From assembly GCF_000173075.1 (NCBI RefSeq), contig NZ_ABVL01000019.1:62001-126000 (forward strand): DNA of 64,000 nucleotides. Reading direction: 5' to 3'. The position numbers and the translations under genes are program-made. The stretch comes from Chthoniobacter flavus Ellin428. GTDB taxonomy: Bacteria > Verrucomicrobiota > Verrucomicrobiia > Chthoniobacterales > Chthoniobacteraceae. The notes below the pieces were generated by a model. It was not told where the DNA came from. It was given only the letters and a program-made list of their open reading frames with translations, and did not search any database. Below are positions 33,643-42,500 of the stretch, one piece after another; position 1 is the first letter of the stretch; each line of letters begins with the position of its first letter.

Positions 33643-34538
33643 GCCATCCGCTCGGCGTGAATTTTGACGTGGAGGTGGATGTGGTCGTTGACGACGTGAG
33701 GGCCGAGGAAGCGGAAGAGTTTGCCGGAGCCGTACTGGCTGCCGTAAGCGGTGCGGTCGAAGGTGAGCACGCCCTGGCCGGTGAGATGGCGGGCGTCATC
33801 CTTCGCGGCGATGAGGACGGGGAATGCCATGGGGTGACTGATGCCACGGAGGGTGAAGGTACCGCGCAATTGATAGTTCGGTGTGCCATCGGTCCAAGCG
33901 GGAATTTGCTCCGCCGTGTCGGCGATGAACTCGGCGGTGGGGTGATGTTCCGTATCGAAGAAATCGGTGGTGCGCAGGTGCGCCAGGAGCATGGCGTTCA
34001 TGCTCCGGTCGGTGAGGTCTTCACAGGCGATGCTCGTCATATCGATGGTGAAACGAGCGCCGGTGAGTTCGCCTTGCCGGACGCGGATTTCGCCGAGGGC
34101 GAGTCGCACGGTGCCGCTGTGGTGATTGAAAAGATTGCGGCCGGTCCAGCGGATGACGCTCTCCGCGGGATCGACCCGGTAAGTGCCATGGGGAATGGGA
34201 GGCTCCGGCAGATGGCCGGTCCCTTCGAACGGCAGACCGGCGGCTTGCCATGCGGTGATTCCGCCACCGAAGGTTTCGACGTGAGTAAAACCGGCCGCGC
34301 GAAGTTTTTCCGCCGCGGCAATGGCGTCGAGCGAACCTTCGCCGGCGCCGTAGACGACGAGTGGTGCGGCGGGGTCCAGAGCGAGCGCGTGGACCTTGTC
34401 GAGGAAAGCGGTTTCGTAGACGCAGGCGTTCAGGGAGTGGGGAATATGTACCGCGGCGAAGACCTCGGGCGGCAACACGTGGAGCAACGCGGGCGGTTGA
34501 GGGGTCTGAATTCGGGTCTGGAGTTCGAGGGCCGTCAT
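33639..34538 (-). CDS. Fusion of a rhodanese-like domain and a YceI domain
   Basis: From ATG 34538 the protein has 299 residues. Residues about 1-100 are rhodanese-like ('LLHVLPPEVFAAVHIPHSLN', 'LDPAAPLVVYGAGEGS', 'VETFGGGITAWQAAGLP'); the active-site loop after 'VVY' reads GAGEGS, with no Cys, so sulfurtransferase activity is unlikely. Residues about 110-299 are a YceI lipocalin-like domain ('YRVDPAESVIRWTGRNLF', 'SIACEDLTDRSMNAMLLAHLRTTDFFDTEHHP' in two parts, 'YQLRGTFTLRGISHPM'), a family that binds isoprenoid-type lipids. No signal peptide is seen, so unlike most YceI proteins it is probably cytoplasmic. Confidence 0.82.
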   Translation of the reverse strand: MTALELQTRIQTPQPPALLHVLPPEVFAAVHIPHSLNACVYETAFLDKVHALALDPAAPLVVYGAGEGSLDAIAAAEKLRAAGFTHVETFGGGITAWQAAGLPFEGTGHLPEPPIPHGTYRVDPAESVIRWTGRNLFNHHSGTVRLALGEIRVRQGELTGARFTIDMTSIACEDLTDRSMNAMLLAHLRTTDFFDTEHHPTAEFIADTAEQIPAWTDGTPNYQLRGTFTLRGISHPMAFPVLIAAKDDARHLTGQGVLTFDRTAYGSQYGSGKLFRFLGPHVVNDHIHLHVKIHAERMA

Positions 34539-34669
34539 GCGAAGCGCAGAGTCAGAGGCAGAAAGCAAATCGTGCCGGGGCAAACGTTGGGACGGAACTA
34601 TATTCCATTCTTTTCCATCCTTTCCCGATTGAGCGCGAAGTAGGGTTTCGGCTATTTATTTAGGTTCCG

Positions 34670-35338
34670 ATGAAGCATCTCGTTTTAGTTTCGGTGATTT
34701 TCTTTCTCGGTCTCTTGAATTTCGCACAACCCGAGGAATCTCGAGGTCCGACGATTACCGATTTGCTGAAACGCCTCGTCGAGTCCGATGTGCATCGCAT
34801 TTATGGATGGGAGAGGATCCAGGGGCGAAATGCCGGGCTCCCGAGGATGGCCGACATGGCCTCCTTCTCCGGCGAGGAGAATCATGTCGCCCTCATCCAG
34901 ATGGTGGAGGAACAAACGGACTACCGGTGTATCGTCAGCAGGGATTATTTTTTGGTCCTTCCGAAAGAAGAGGAACTACCCGCCGGTGGTGGGTAGGCGA
35001 CGCGCAAAGTTCGATATCCCGCGGCCACTGACGTCCGGCACTTTGAGTATTTGAGTGAAATCAAAGCGGAGAGAAAAGAGGACCAGCCGCTTGGGATCTG
35101 CGGCGCATTGTGCTACGAAAATAATCAAGCGCTGGGATCCATCTCCATGGATGCGGGTTCGAATGAACTATCGACGGTGCTTAACACGGTCGCCGGAAAA
35201 TTGAACGCACGGTGTTGGATTCTCTCCGATGTCGTTGAATACGATTCGAAGACGAGGAAGCCGCTGTTGCCCCGGAAACTGTTTTTTGGGTCGGCCATTT
35301 TCTACAGAACGTCGGCGGCGATTCCGTTCAACTACTGA
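34670..35338 (+). pseudogene. Exported protein gene split by an in-frame amber codon
   Basis: ATG 34670 opens a 108-residue frame with a signal peptide ('MKHLVLVSVIFFLGLLNFA') that stops at TAG 34994-34996. The same frame stays open after the TAG to TGA 35336-35338 and reads like protein: 'ATRKVRYPAATDVRHFEYLSEIK...GICGALCYENN...ELSTVLNTVAGKLNARCWILSD'. Without the TAG this would be one protein of about 222 residues. It may be a nonsense-mutated gene, a sequence error, or two separate small genes (the second could begin at TTG 35051). The family is not recognised. Confidence 0.55.
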
Positions 35339-35570
35339 TGCGAGATTAACTCGCTGCAGGATATCTGCCTCGCTTGCGTTGGGCAGGGACGCGAATTTTC
35401 GATTCGAAATGAATGGCGTAACATGCTGGTGGTAAGACGCTTGGATCTCCAATCCGGGATTGGAAACGGGCGGGACTCAGAGGGAAGATAATGGCTCAAG
35501 ACGTCGCCGATTTGCGTCCTTTGGGTGAAAATCATCGGAAAAGACTGGTAAATGTTTTTATGCCACCTTA

Positions 35571-37004
35571 ATGATGCACACCTTTATGCACATTCGTCCT
35601 TCTGTAACCCCGCCGCTCGATCCCGGTTTCATTCCGGCGGAGTTATGGAATCGCGCGTATCTCGCCCAATGTGAAAAGGATCCGGCGTCACGGGCGCTGG
35701 CCATTGCGCTGGAGCGGACCGATGGGACGATTTCGCGCTTCGATACCCGCGTGCTGCCGCACACCGGAACGAACGTGGCCCTGAATCAGCAATACGTGGA
35801 GCGGCTGGTGAAGTTCCTGCTCTGGGCCCGTGGAGGGTATCGAGTGATGATCGGGGGCGATGCGGCGATCGGTGAGATGATTCGGGAGATTTATTCGGCG
35901 GCGGGCGAGCGGAAGTTCGATCACGAATTCATGGGCGCACGGATTTATGGGCGGCCGATGGTGGTAGACGTGATGGAGTTCGACGCGGTGCCGGTGGCGC
36001 ATGAGGCGTCGATGCCGCTGGGGCGGCATCTGGAAGGCTGCCGAATCGGGTTCGATCTTGGCGGATCGGATCGCAAATGCGCGGCGGTGATCGACGGACG
36101 CGTGGTCTTTTCCGAGGAGATCACCTGGGATCCGTATTTCGAGAGCGATCCGCAGTATCATTACGACGGGATCAATGACACGCTGCGGCGGGCGGCGGCA
36201 CATTTGCCACGTGTGGACGCGATCGGCGGCAGTGCGGCGGGCGTGTATGTGAATAATGAAGTGCGCGTGGCTTCGCTTTTCCGCGGGGTGAAGCCGGTGG
36301 ATTTCGATCGGCGCATCCGGCGGATTTTCTTTGAACTGCAGAAGGCGTGGGACGGCGTGCCTTTCGAGGTGGTGAACGACGGCGAAGTGACGGCGCTGGC
36401 TGGTTCGATGAGCATAGGCGAGAACGCGGTGCTCGGTGTCTCCATGGGGACGAGCGTGGCCGGCGGGTATGTGAATGGCGATGGATCGATCACGCCCTGG
36501 CTGAATGAGCTGGCGTTTGTGCCGGTGGATTATCGGGAGAACGCGCCGGTGGACGAATGGAGCGGCGATCGTGGATGCGCGGTGCAGTATTTCTGTCAGC
36601 AAGGCGTGGCGCGGTTGGCGCCGCTGGCCGGGCTGAAGCTTCCGCCGGGGATGAAGTTTGCCGAGCAACTCGTGGAAGTGCAGCGGCTGATGGCGGCGGG
36701 TGATGAACGCGCGCGGCAGATTTATGAAACGATCGGTGTTTGCTTCGGCTACACGATCGCGCACTACGCAAACTTCTATGACATCCGCAACCTGCTGATT
36801 CTCGGGCGCGTGACCAGCGGCCAAGGCGGGACGGTGATCATCGAGAAGGCGGAGGAAGTGTTGCGCGTGGAGTTTCCGGAGCTGGCGGGGAAGATCCAAT
36901 TGCGCACGCCGAATGAGCAGGACAAACGGCACGGACAAGCGGTGGCGGCGGCGAGTTTGCCGGCGTTGCCGGTGGGTGCGGGCAACGGGAATGGGCACCG
37001 GTGA
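35571..37004 (+). CDS. ROK-family protein, large variant
   Basis: This 477-residue protein has a 150-residue N-terminal region with no recognised domain, then an ASKHA/ROK core: 'RIGFDLGGSDRKCAAVIDG' (phosphate 1), 'AIGGSAAGVYVNNEV', 'VVNDGEVTALAGSMS' (catalytic Asp region), 'LGVSMGTSVAGGYV' (phosphate 2) and 'LLILGRVTSGQGG' (adenosine). It is much longer than ordinary ROK kinases (about 300). It precedes a PIG-L deacetylase and nagB, so an amino-sugar kinase role is plausible. Alternative starts are ATG 35574 and 35586. Confidence 0.7.
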   Translation: MMHTFMHIRPSVTPPLDPGFIPAELWNRAYLAQCEKDPASRALAIALERTDGTISRFDTRVLPHTGTNVALNQQYVERLVKFLLWARGGYRVMIGGDAAIGEMIREIYSAAGERKFDHEFMGARIYGRPMVVDVMEFDAVPVAHEASMPLGRHLEGCRIGFDLGGSDRKCAAVIDGRVVFSEEITWDPYFESDPQYHYDGINDTLRRAAAHLPRVDAIGGSAAGVYVNNEVRVASLFRGVKPVDFDRRIRRIFFELQKAWDGVPFEVVNDGEVTALAGSMSIGENAVLGVSMGTSVAGGYVNGDGSITPWLNELAFVPVDYRENAPVDEWSGDRGCAVQYFCQQGVARLAPLAGLKLPPGMKFAEQLVEVQRLMAAGDERARQIYETIGVCFGYTIAHYANFYDIRNLLILGRVTSGQGGTVIIEKAEEVLRVEFPELAGKIQLRTPNEQDKRHGQAVAAASLPALPVGAGNGNGHR

Positions 37005-37014
37005 TGGGAAAAGG

Positions 37015-37042
37015 AACATCCAACATCCAACACCCAACGTTG
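37015..37042. repeat. 7-nt tandem units (AACATCC type)
   Basis: AACATCC, AACATCC, AACACCC and AACGTTG run on without gaps, 11 nt after the ROK-like gene. A lone AACATCCAA recurs at about 37083-37091. It belongs to the same period-7 class as the repeats at 27465, 54999, 57222 and 60464. Confidence 0.55.
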
Positions 37043-37214
37043 CCCCCGCGGCGCCATGGGCGTCTCGCAAAGCCTCGGCTCAACATCCAATCGCGCAAGC
37101 GTGGTGGCGAGCGCTGCGTTCCTTTAGAAACTTGGGGGTGGAAAGGGAAGTTGTGGGAGCGGAATTTATTTTCCGGGGTTTATTTCGTGAGGGCTTACGG
37201 GCACCTTTCCTGAC

Positions 37215-38067
37215 ATGCAGCTTCGTAACCCTTCCGCAGACATTTTCATTCCCGATGGGAAAGCTCCGGCCGAGGCGTTGGAGCGCGTGACCCGATTGGG
37301 TGTCGGCGCGCATCAGGACGATCTCGAGTTCATGGCCTTCCATGGCATCCAGGCGTGCTATCATAGCGACGAGGAATGGTTTGGGGGCGTGACTTGCACG
37401 AACGGCTCGGGCAGTTCGCGCACGGGCGCGTATGCGAAATTTACCGATGAGCAGATGATGGCGGTGCGCCGACAGGAGCAGCGGCAGGCGGCGATCGTCG
37501 GGCGTTACGGGGCGATGATTCAGCTCGATTATCCGAGCAAGGTGGTGAAGGACCCGGCGGAAGCGCGCTTGAAGGATGACCTCAAGGACATTCTCGCGGC
37601 GACGCAGCCGCGAGTGGTTTACACGCACAATCCGGCGGACAAACACGACACGCATGTGGCCGTGGTGGTGCCGGTGATTCAGGCGATTCGCGAATTGCCG
37701 CGCGAGCAACGGCCGCAATTCGTCTACGGCTGCGAGGTGTGGCGCGATCTCGATTGGCTGCCGGATGCGGAGAAAGTGGTGCACGACGTGTGCGGCCACG
37801 AGAATCTCGCAGCGTCGCTCAATGGGCTGTTCGATTCGCAGATCGCCGGCGGCAAACGTTACGATCTCGCGGTGATCGGCCGCCGCCGGGCGAATGCGAC
37901 GTTTTTTCGAAAGTCATGGCGTAGACCAGAGCGATGCGCTCACTTTCGCCATGGATCTCACACCGCTGGCGCATGATGAATCGCTCGACGTGGTGGCGTA
38001 TGTTACCGGGTTCATCGACCAGTTTAAGGCCGATGTTACTGGCAAGCTTCGCAAACGCTTGGGATAA
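37215..38067 (+). CDS. PIG-L family deacetylase, one-base frameshift near the 3' end
   Basis: The enzyme has the PIG-L/LmbE zinc motifs 'GAHQDDLEF' (AHxDDxE) and 'NPADKHDTHVAVV' (HDxH). The frame of ATG 37215 runs to 'RRRANATFF' and then goes off into an unlikely Arg-rich tail ending at 37976. One base fewer in the T6 run at 37902-37907 restores 'ESHGVDQSDALTFAMDLTPLA' and a helical C-terminus ending 'KLRKRLG' with TAA at 38065-38067, just 6 nt before nagB. Family members remove acetyl groups from N-acetylglucosamine derivatives. Next to nagB it may take the place of NagA, which is absent here. Confidence 0.85.
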
Positions 38068-38073
38068 CGAGCT

Positions 38074-38856
38074 ATGGAAATCATCATTCAGCCGAATGCC
38101 GACGAAGCATCCATGATCGCCGCGCGCCACGTGGCGCGACTGGTGCGCGACAAACCCAATGCGGTGCTCGGTCTCGCCACGGGCAGCACCCCGCTCATGA
38201 TGTATCGCGAACTCGTGCGCATGCACAAGGAGCAGGGCCTCGATTTCAGCGAAGTTACGACGTTCAACCTCGACGAATACGTGGGCCTGTCGCCGGATCA
38301 CCCGGCGAGTTATCACGCGTTCATGTGGGATAACTTCTTCAGCCACATCAATGTAAAGCGCGAGCGCGTGCATGTTCCCGATGGGCAGTCGTCGCATGTG
38401 CCGGCGTTTTGCCGGAAGTACGAGGAGGCGATCGTCGCGGCGGGCGGGATCGATTTGCAGGTCCTCGGCATCGGCAGCGATGGGCACATTGGGTTCAATG
38501 AGCCGTCGTCGTCGCTCGCTTCACGCACGCGTATCAAGACGCTGACCGCGCAGACGCGGGAGGATAATGCCAAGGCATTTGGCAGTGCGGATCAGGTGCC
38601 GTTTCACGTCATCACCATGGGCGTCGGGACGATCATGGATACACGGCATGTCATCATCCTGGCCTTTGGCGAGAAGAAGGCCGAGGCGATAGCCGGGGCG
38701 GTCGAAGGGCCGATCACGGCGATGAACCCGGCGTCGATTTTGCAAATGCACCCGGTGGCGACGTGCATCATCGATGAAGGTGCGGCGACGAAGCTGAAGC
38801 GCACGGAGTATTACCGGTGGGTCTACGACCGCAAGCCGGACTGGCAGAAGCTCTAG
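38074..38856 (+). CDS. nagB: Glucosamine-6-phosphate deaminase
   Basis: This 260-residue enzyme converts glucosamine-6-phosphate to fructose-6-phosphate and ammonia. Key motifs are 'GLATGSTPLMMYREL', 'FNLDEYVGLSPDHPASY' with the catalytic Asp, and 'LGIGSDGHIGFNEPSSS' with the ring-opening His. It follows the PIG-L deacetylase by 6 nt. The stop TAG (38854-38856) lies exactly where a palindromic element begins, and its TA may be part of a target-site duplication. Confidence 0.96.
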   Translation: MEIIIQPNADEASMIAARHVARLVRDKPNAVLGLATGSTPLMMYRELVRMHKEQGLDFSEVTTFNLDEYVGLSPDHPASYHAFMWDNFFSHINVKRERVHVPDGQSSHVPAFCRKYEEAIVAAGGIDLQVLGIGSDGHIGFNEPSSSLASRTRIKTLTAQTREDNAKAFGSADQVPFHVITMGVGTIMDTRHVIILAFGEKKAEAIAGAVEGPITAMNPASILQMHPVATCIIDEGAATKLKRTEYYRWVYDRKPDWQKL

Positions 38857-39102
38857 AGCATTTTAAACAAAACTGTAGTCGCAATATCGCGCGGGCGGAG
38901 AACTCTGGGGAGCGCACTCGTCCGAGTGCTGGCGAAGGCGTCCTCGCCTTCGCGAACTTTTAAAACTTCCGCTCTTCTCTTGTGCTCAATCTCGGGAAGT
39001 TCGTTTCGGCGAGACGCCGAAACCAGCACCCGAGACGGGTGCACTCCCCGGACCTCCGCGGCCTGACCGTTCTCCCCCGACTACGCTTTTATTTAAAATG
39101 CT
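38857..39102. mobile_element. MITE-like 246-bp composite palindrome
   Basis: The ends AGCATTTTAAA (from 38857) and TTTAAAATGCT (to 39102) are inverted, and similarity continues inward for about 100 nt on each side; the outer 24 nt match at 21 positions. Each half carries two perfect small stems: 38914-38929 and 38932-38953 on the left, 39003-39023 and 39026-39042 on the right. The stem sequences differ between halves while pairing is kept. TA occurs outside both ends, separated by one base, as in insertions of the IS630/Tc1 class. There is no ORF, so any transposase would act in trans. Confidence 0.65.
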
Positions 39103-39553
39103 ATAAGACGTCAGATGATAGGAGCAGCCAGACGGGCTGACTGCTATTTCCCCGGAGGAGAAACCGGAAATCAACAGGGGAAGATAGAGCCGATGGCTGG
39201 AAGTGTAGCGAATTCTCGCTATATGACCGGAACGGCGGACGGACTAAGATCGGGGTGACTAAAAACGCGGTTCCCTGCAGACGCCAGGAATCGCATCCCT
39301 CATTTCCCCCTTGCCTGCACGCCTAATAGTTTGCCGCACTAAAAGCGATCCGCACCAATGTCTCCGCGAGGCGCAGGGAGAAGACAGGAAGCTGGGCGCA
39401 GTCAATGGGGCAGCCAGGCATTCCCGGAGAGTGACGCGGGCGGGATGGCCAGCGTGCTTATGACACAAATTCCCTCTAAGGCGCTCTCTGAGAGCCGTCA
39501 TCGTTTCACGCAAATTGCTACTAAGTTTTGTCGATTTCACTGATTCAGCCGCA
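39103..39553. other. Long leader region before the secreted propeller protein
   Basis: This 451-bp region separates the MITE-like element from the gene at 39554. Its first 120 bp contain four successive hairpins (39123-39221, listed separately). I see no coding frame with gene-like character and no clear promoter in the rest. Confidence 0.45.
39123..39221. other. Cluster of four consecutive hairpins, candidate structured RNA
   Basis: AGCAG/CTGCT (39123-39145), TTCCCC/GGGGAA (39148-39182) with an inner CCGG/CCGG pair, AGCC-GAT-GGCT (about 39187-39197) and TAGCGA/TCGCTA (39206-39221) follow each other within 100 nt. It matches no riboswitch class that I know. It could be an RNA leader, a small RNA, or the remnant of a repeat. 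Confidence 0.3.
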
Positions 39554-42500
39554 ATGAATTTTTCTTCCCTCAGAGTCGTTTTGGATCATTGGCGACTTTC
39601 ATTCTGCCAATGGCGCCGGCCAGCATTGGCCGGCCTCCTCATGGTCGCCGCTCTGGCATTCTCGAGCCAGCGGGCGGACGCGGGCACTTGGACGCCGTTG
39701 ACGAACTCGCCGCCCTCTGGTCCGAACCTCATGTCGCTGCTCTCCGATGGGAGTGTGTTGGTGCAGGGTGGAGGGACTAGTTGGTACCGGCTGAAGCCGG
39801 ATATCCACGGCAGCTACGTCAATGGCACGTGGACCACACTGGGTTCGATGCACGACACGCGGCAGTACTACTCGCAACAGGTCTTGAAAGATGGCCGTGT
39901 CTTTGTGGCGGGTGGAGAATACGGCACGGGCGGGCATAACGCGGAGGTCTTCGATCCTTTGACCAACTCCTGGACGATTACGCCGTCATCGGGGCAGGAT
40001 TTCATCGACTCCATTTCCGAAATTTTGGGGGACGGACGGGTCATGGTGGGGCCGGTGGGAGGGCCCGCTTCGACCGTCATTTACGATCCCGTGGCCAATA
40101 CCTGGGCGACGGGCCCGGCCACCCTGCATGGCCAGGATGAGGTGCCGTGGTTGAAGCTGCCGGACGGCAGCATCCTTTGCGTGGATGGCAGCAGCCAGTC
40201 GGAGCGCTACATTCCCTCGCTCAACCAATGGGTTGCCGACACGAATACGCCAGTGGTGCTTTACAGCGGCGGCGAGACGGGCAGTGGTCACATGCTCGCG
40301 AACGGCAAGGCGCTTTTCCGCGGCTATACGCACACGGCGATCTACACGCCGAGCGGCACCAGTTCGCCCGGCTCCTGGGTCGCGGGTCCGGACGTTCCTG
40401 GCGGGCTTAATTGCGGGGACTCGCCCGGTGCCGTCATGGTGAACGGCAACGTGCTCTTCGTCGGGGGACCCGGTTACCTCACGGGGCCGACGAGCTTTTT
40501 CGAATACGACGCCACGGCCAATACCATTAGCCAGGTCAACGGCCCGACAGGGACGACTTACAATGGCGTGCCCTATGGCTTGAAGATGCTGGCTTTGCCC
40601 GACGGCAATGTCCTCGTGAACGTCGGCGGCGCGCTCTATGAATATGTGCCCGCGGGATCGCCCACCAGCGCGTTTCAGCCGGCGATCACGAGCATCACGC
40701 ACAATGCGGACGGCACGTACCAGCTCGCCGGCACGAACCTGAATGGTTTCTCCGAAGGCGCTGCCTATGGCGACGATTTCCAGATGGCTACGAATCGTCC
40801 GATCGTTCGTTTTGCCGACAGTTCGGGAAACATTTACTACGCGCGGACCGGGAACTGGAGCAGCACCGGTGTGCAAACGGGCGCCACGGCGGTGACCACG
40901 GGTTTCACGCTGCCCCTGAACCTGCCGGCGGGCACCTACAATGTCGCCGTCGTTGCCAATGGCATCGCTTCTTCCACGGTGACGCTGACGACACCCTACG
41001 TCGCGGGTGATGCCGCTCCCACGGTGGCCACGCCCGCGGCCGCTTCGCCCGGCACCGTCACGGGCCTGACCACGAATCTATCGGTGCTTGGTGCTGACAC
41101 CGACGGCGGCGGCGAATCCAACATTGTCTACACGTGGGTCATCGCCTCTGCGCCCACGGGCGTCTCCACGCCCTCGTTCTCCATCAATGGAACGAATGCT
41201 GCCAAGAACACCGCGGCGACCTTTCACCACGGCGGCGCTTACACCTTTACCGTCACGATGACGGATTCCTCGGGACTCTCGGTCACGAGCAGTGTGAACG
41301 TCACCGTAAATCAAGCGCTGACCAGCGCCACGGTCTCGCCAGCCACGGCCAGCCTGACCTCGGGCCAGACCCAGCAGTTGAGCGCCACGGGTCTCGACCA
41401 ATTTGGAGTTGCGATGGCGGTGCAGCCCACCTTCACCTGGGCCGTTACCGCAGGCGGCGGGACAGTTGGCGCGAGTGGGCTTTACACTTCGCCCGGCGCC
41501 GGCACGCTGGCGACGGTGACCGCGACCACGGGCGCGGTGCAAGTTTCCGCCACGGTCGCTGTGGTCTCCTCGCCGTGGGTGTCCGCGGAGATTGGCTCAC
41601 CCGCGCTCGGCGGCTCCGCTTATGACAGCAGCGGCACCTTCACCGTCAATGGCGAAGGCAGCGACATCTGGGGCACGGCGGATGAATTTCACTACGTTTA
41701 TCGCACGCTGAACGGCGATGGCGTCATCATCGCGCGGGTGGCCACGCAGCAGAATACCAATGCCTGGGCCAAGGCGGGCGTGATGATCCGGGAAAGCACA
41801 GACGCGGGAGCAATCAACGCCTTCATGGCGATCACCCCGGGCAACGGCACCACCTTCCAATCTCGCACGGCAACTGGCGGCAGTAGCACCAGCAACAACA
41901 CCAGCGGCCGGGCCGCCCCTTACTGGGTGAAGCTCGTGCGCAGCGGCAGTACGATTACCGGTTATTCTTCTTCCAACGGCACGACGTGGAATCAGCAAAG
42001 CTCGGCCACGGTGAGCATGACTTCGCCGACGGTGCTCATCGGACTGGCCGTGTGCAGCCACGATACCAGCGCCCTTTGCACCGCAACCTTCGACAATATT
42101 TCCGTCATGGTCGCGCAGAATGATTCGCTCGCCGTCAATCCCGGTGGGGCGGGCACCGTGAACGTCCTCGCCAACGATACCGGCCCGAGCGGCGCGACTC
42201 TGACCGTTACGAATTTCACGCAGGGAGCCAAGGGGACGGTAACTAACAGTGGCGCCGGCAATCTCACCTACACGGCTGCGAGTACGGCAATCGGATCCGA
42301 TAGCTTCAGCTACACGGTGAGCGACGGTCTTGGAGACATCGCCACCGCCACGGTGAACGTGTTCATCAACGGACTTCGGGCTTATTACAAGTTCGAAGAG
42401 GGAAGTGGGACCACCAGTGCCGACGCCACCGGCGACGGCTATACCTGCACTTTGCACGGGGCCACATGGGCGACCGGTGTCGAAGGAACCAATGGTCTGG

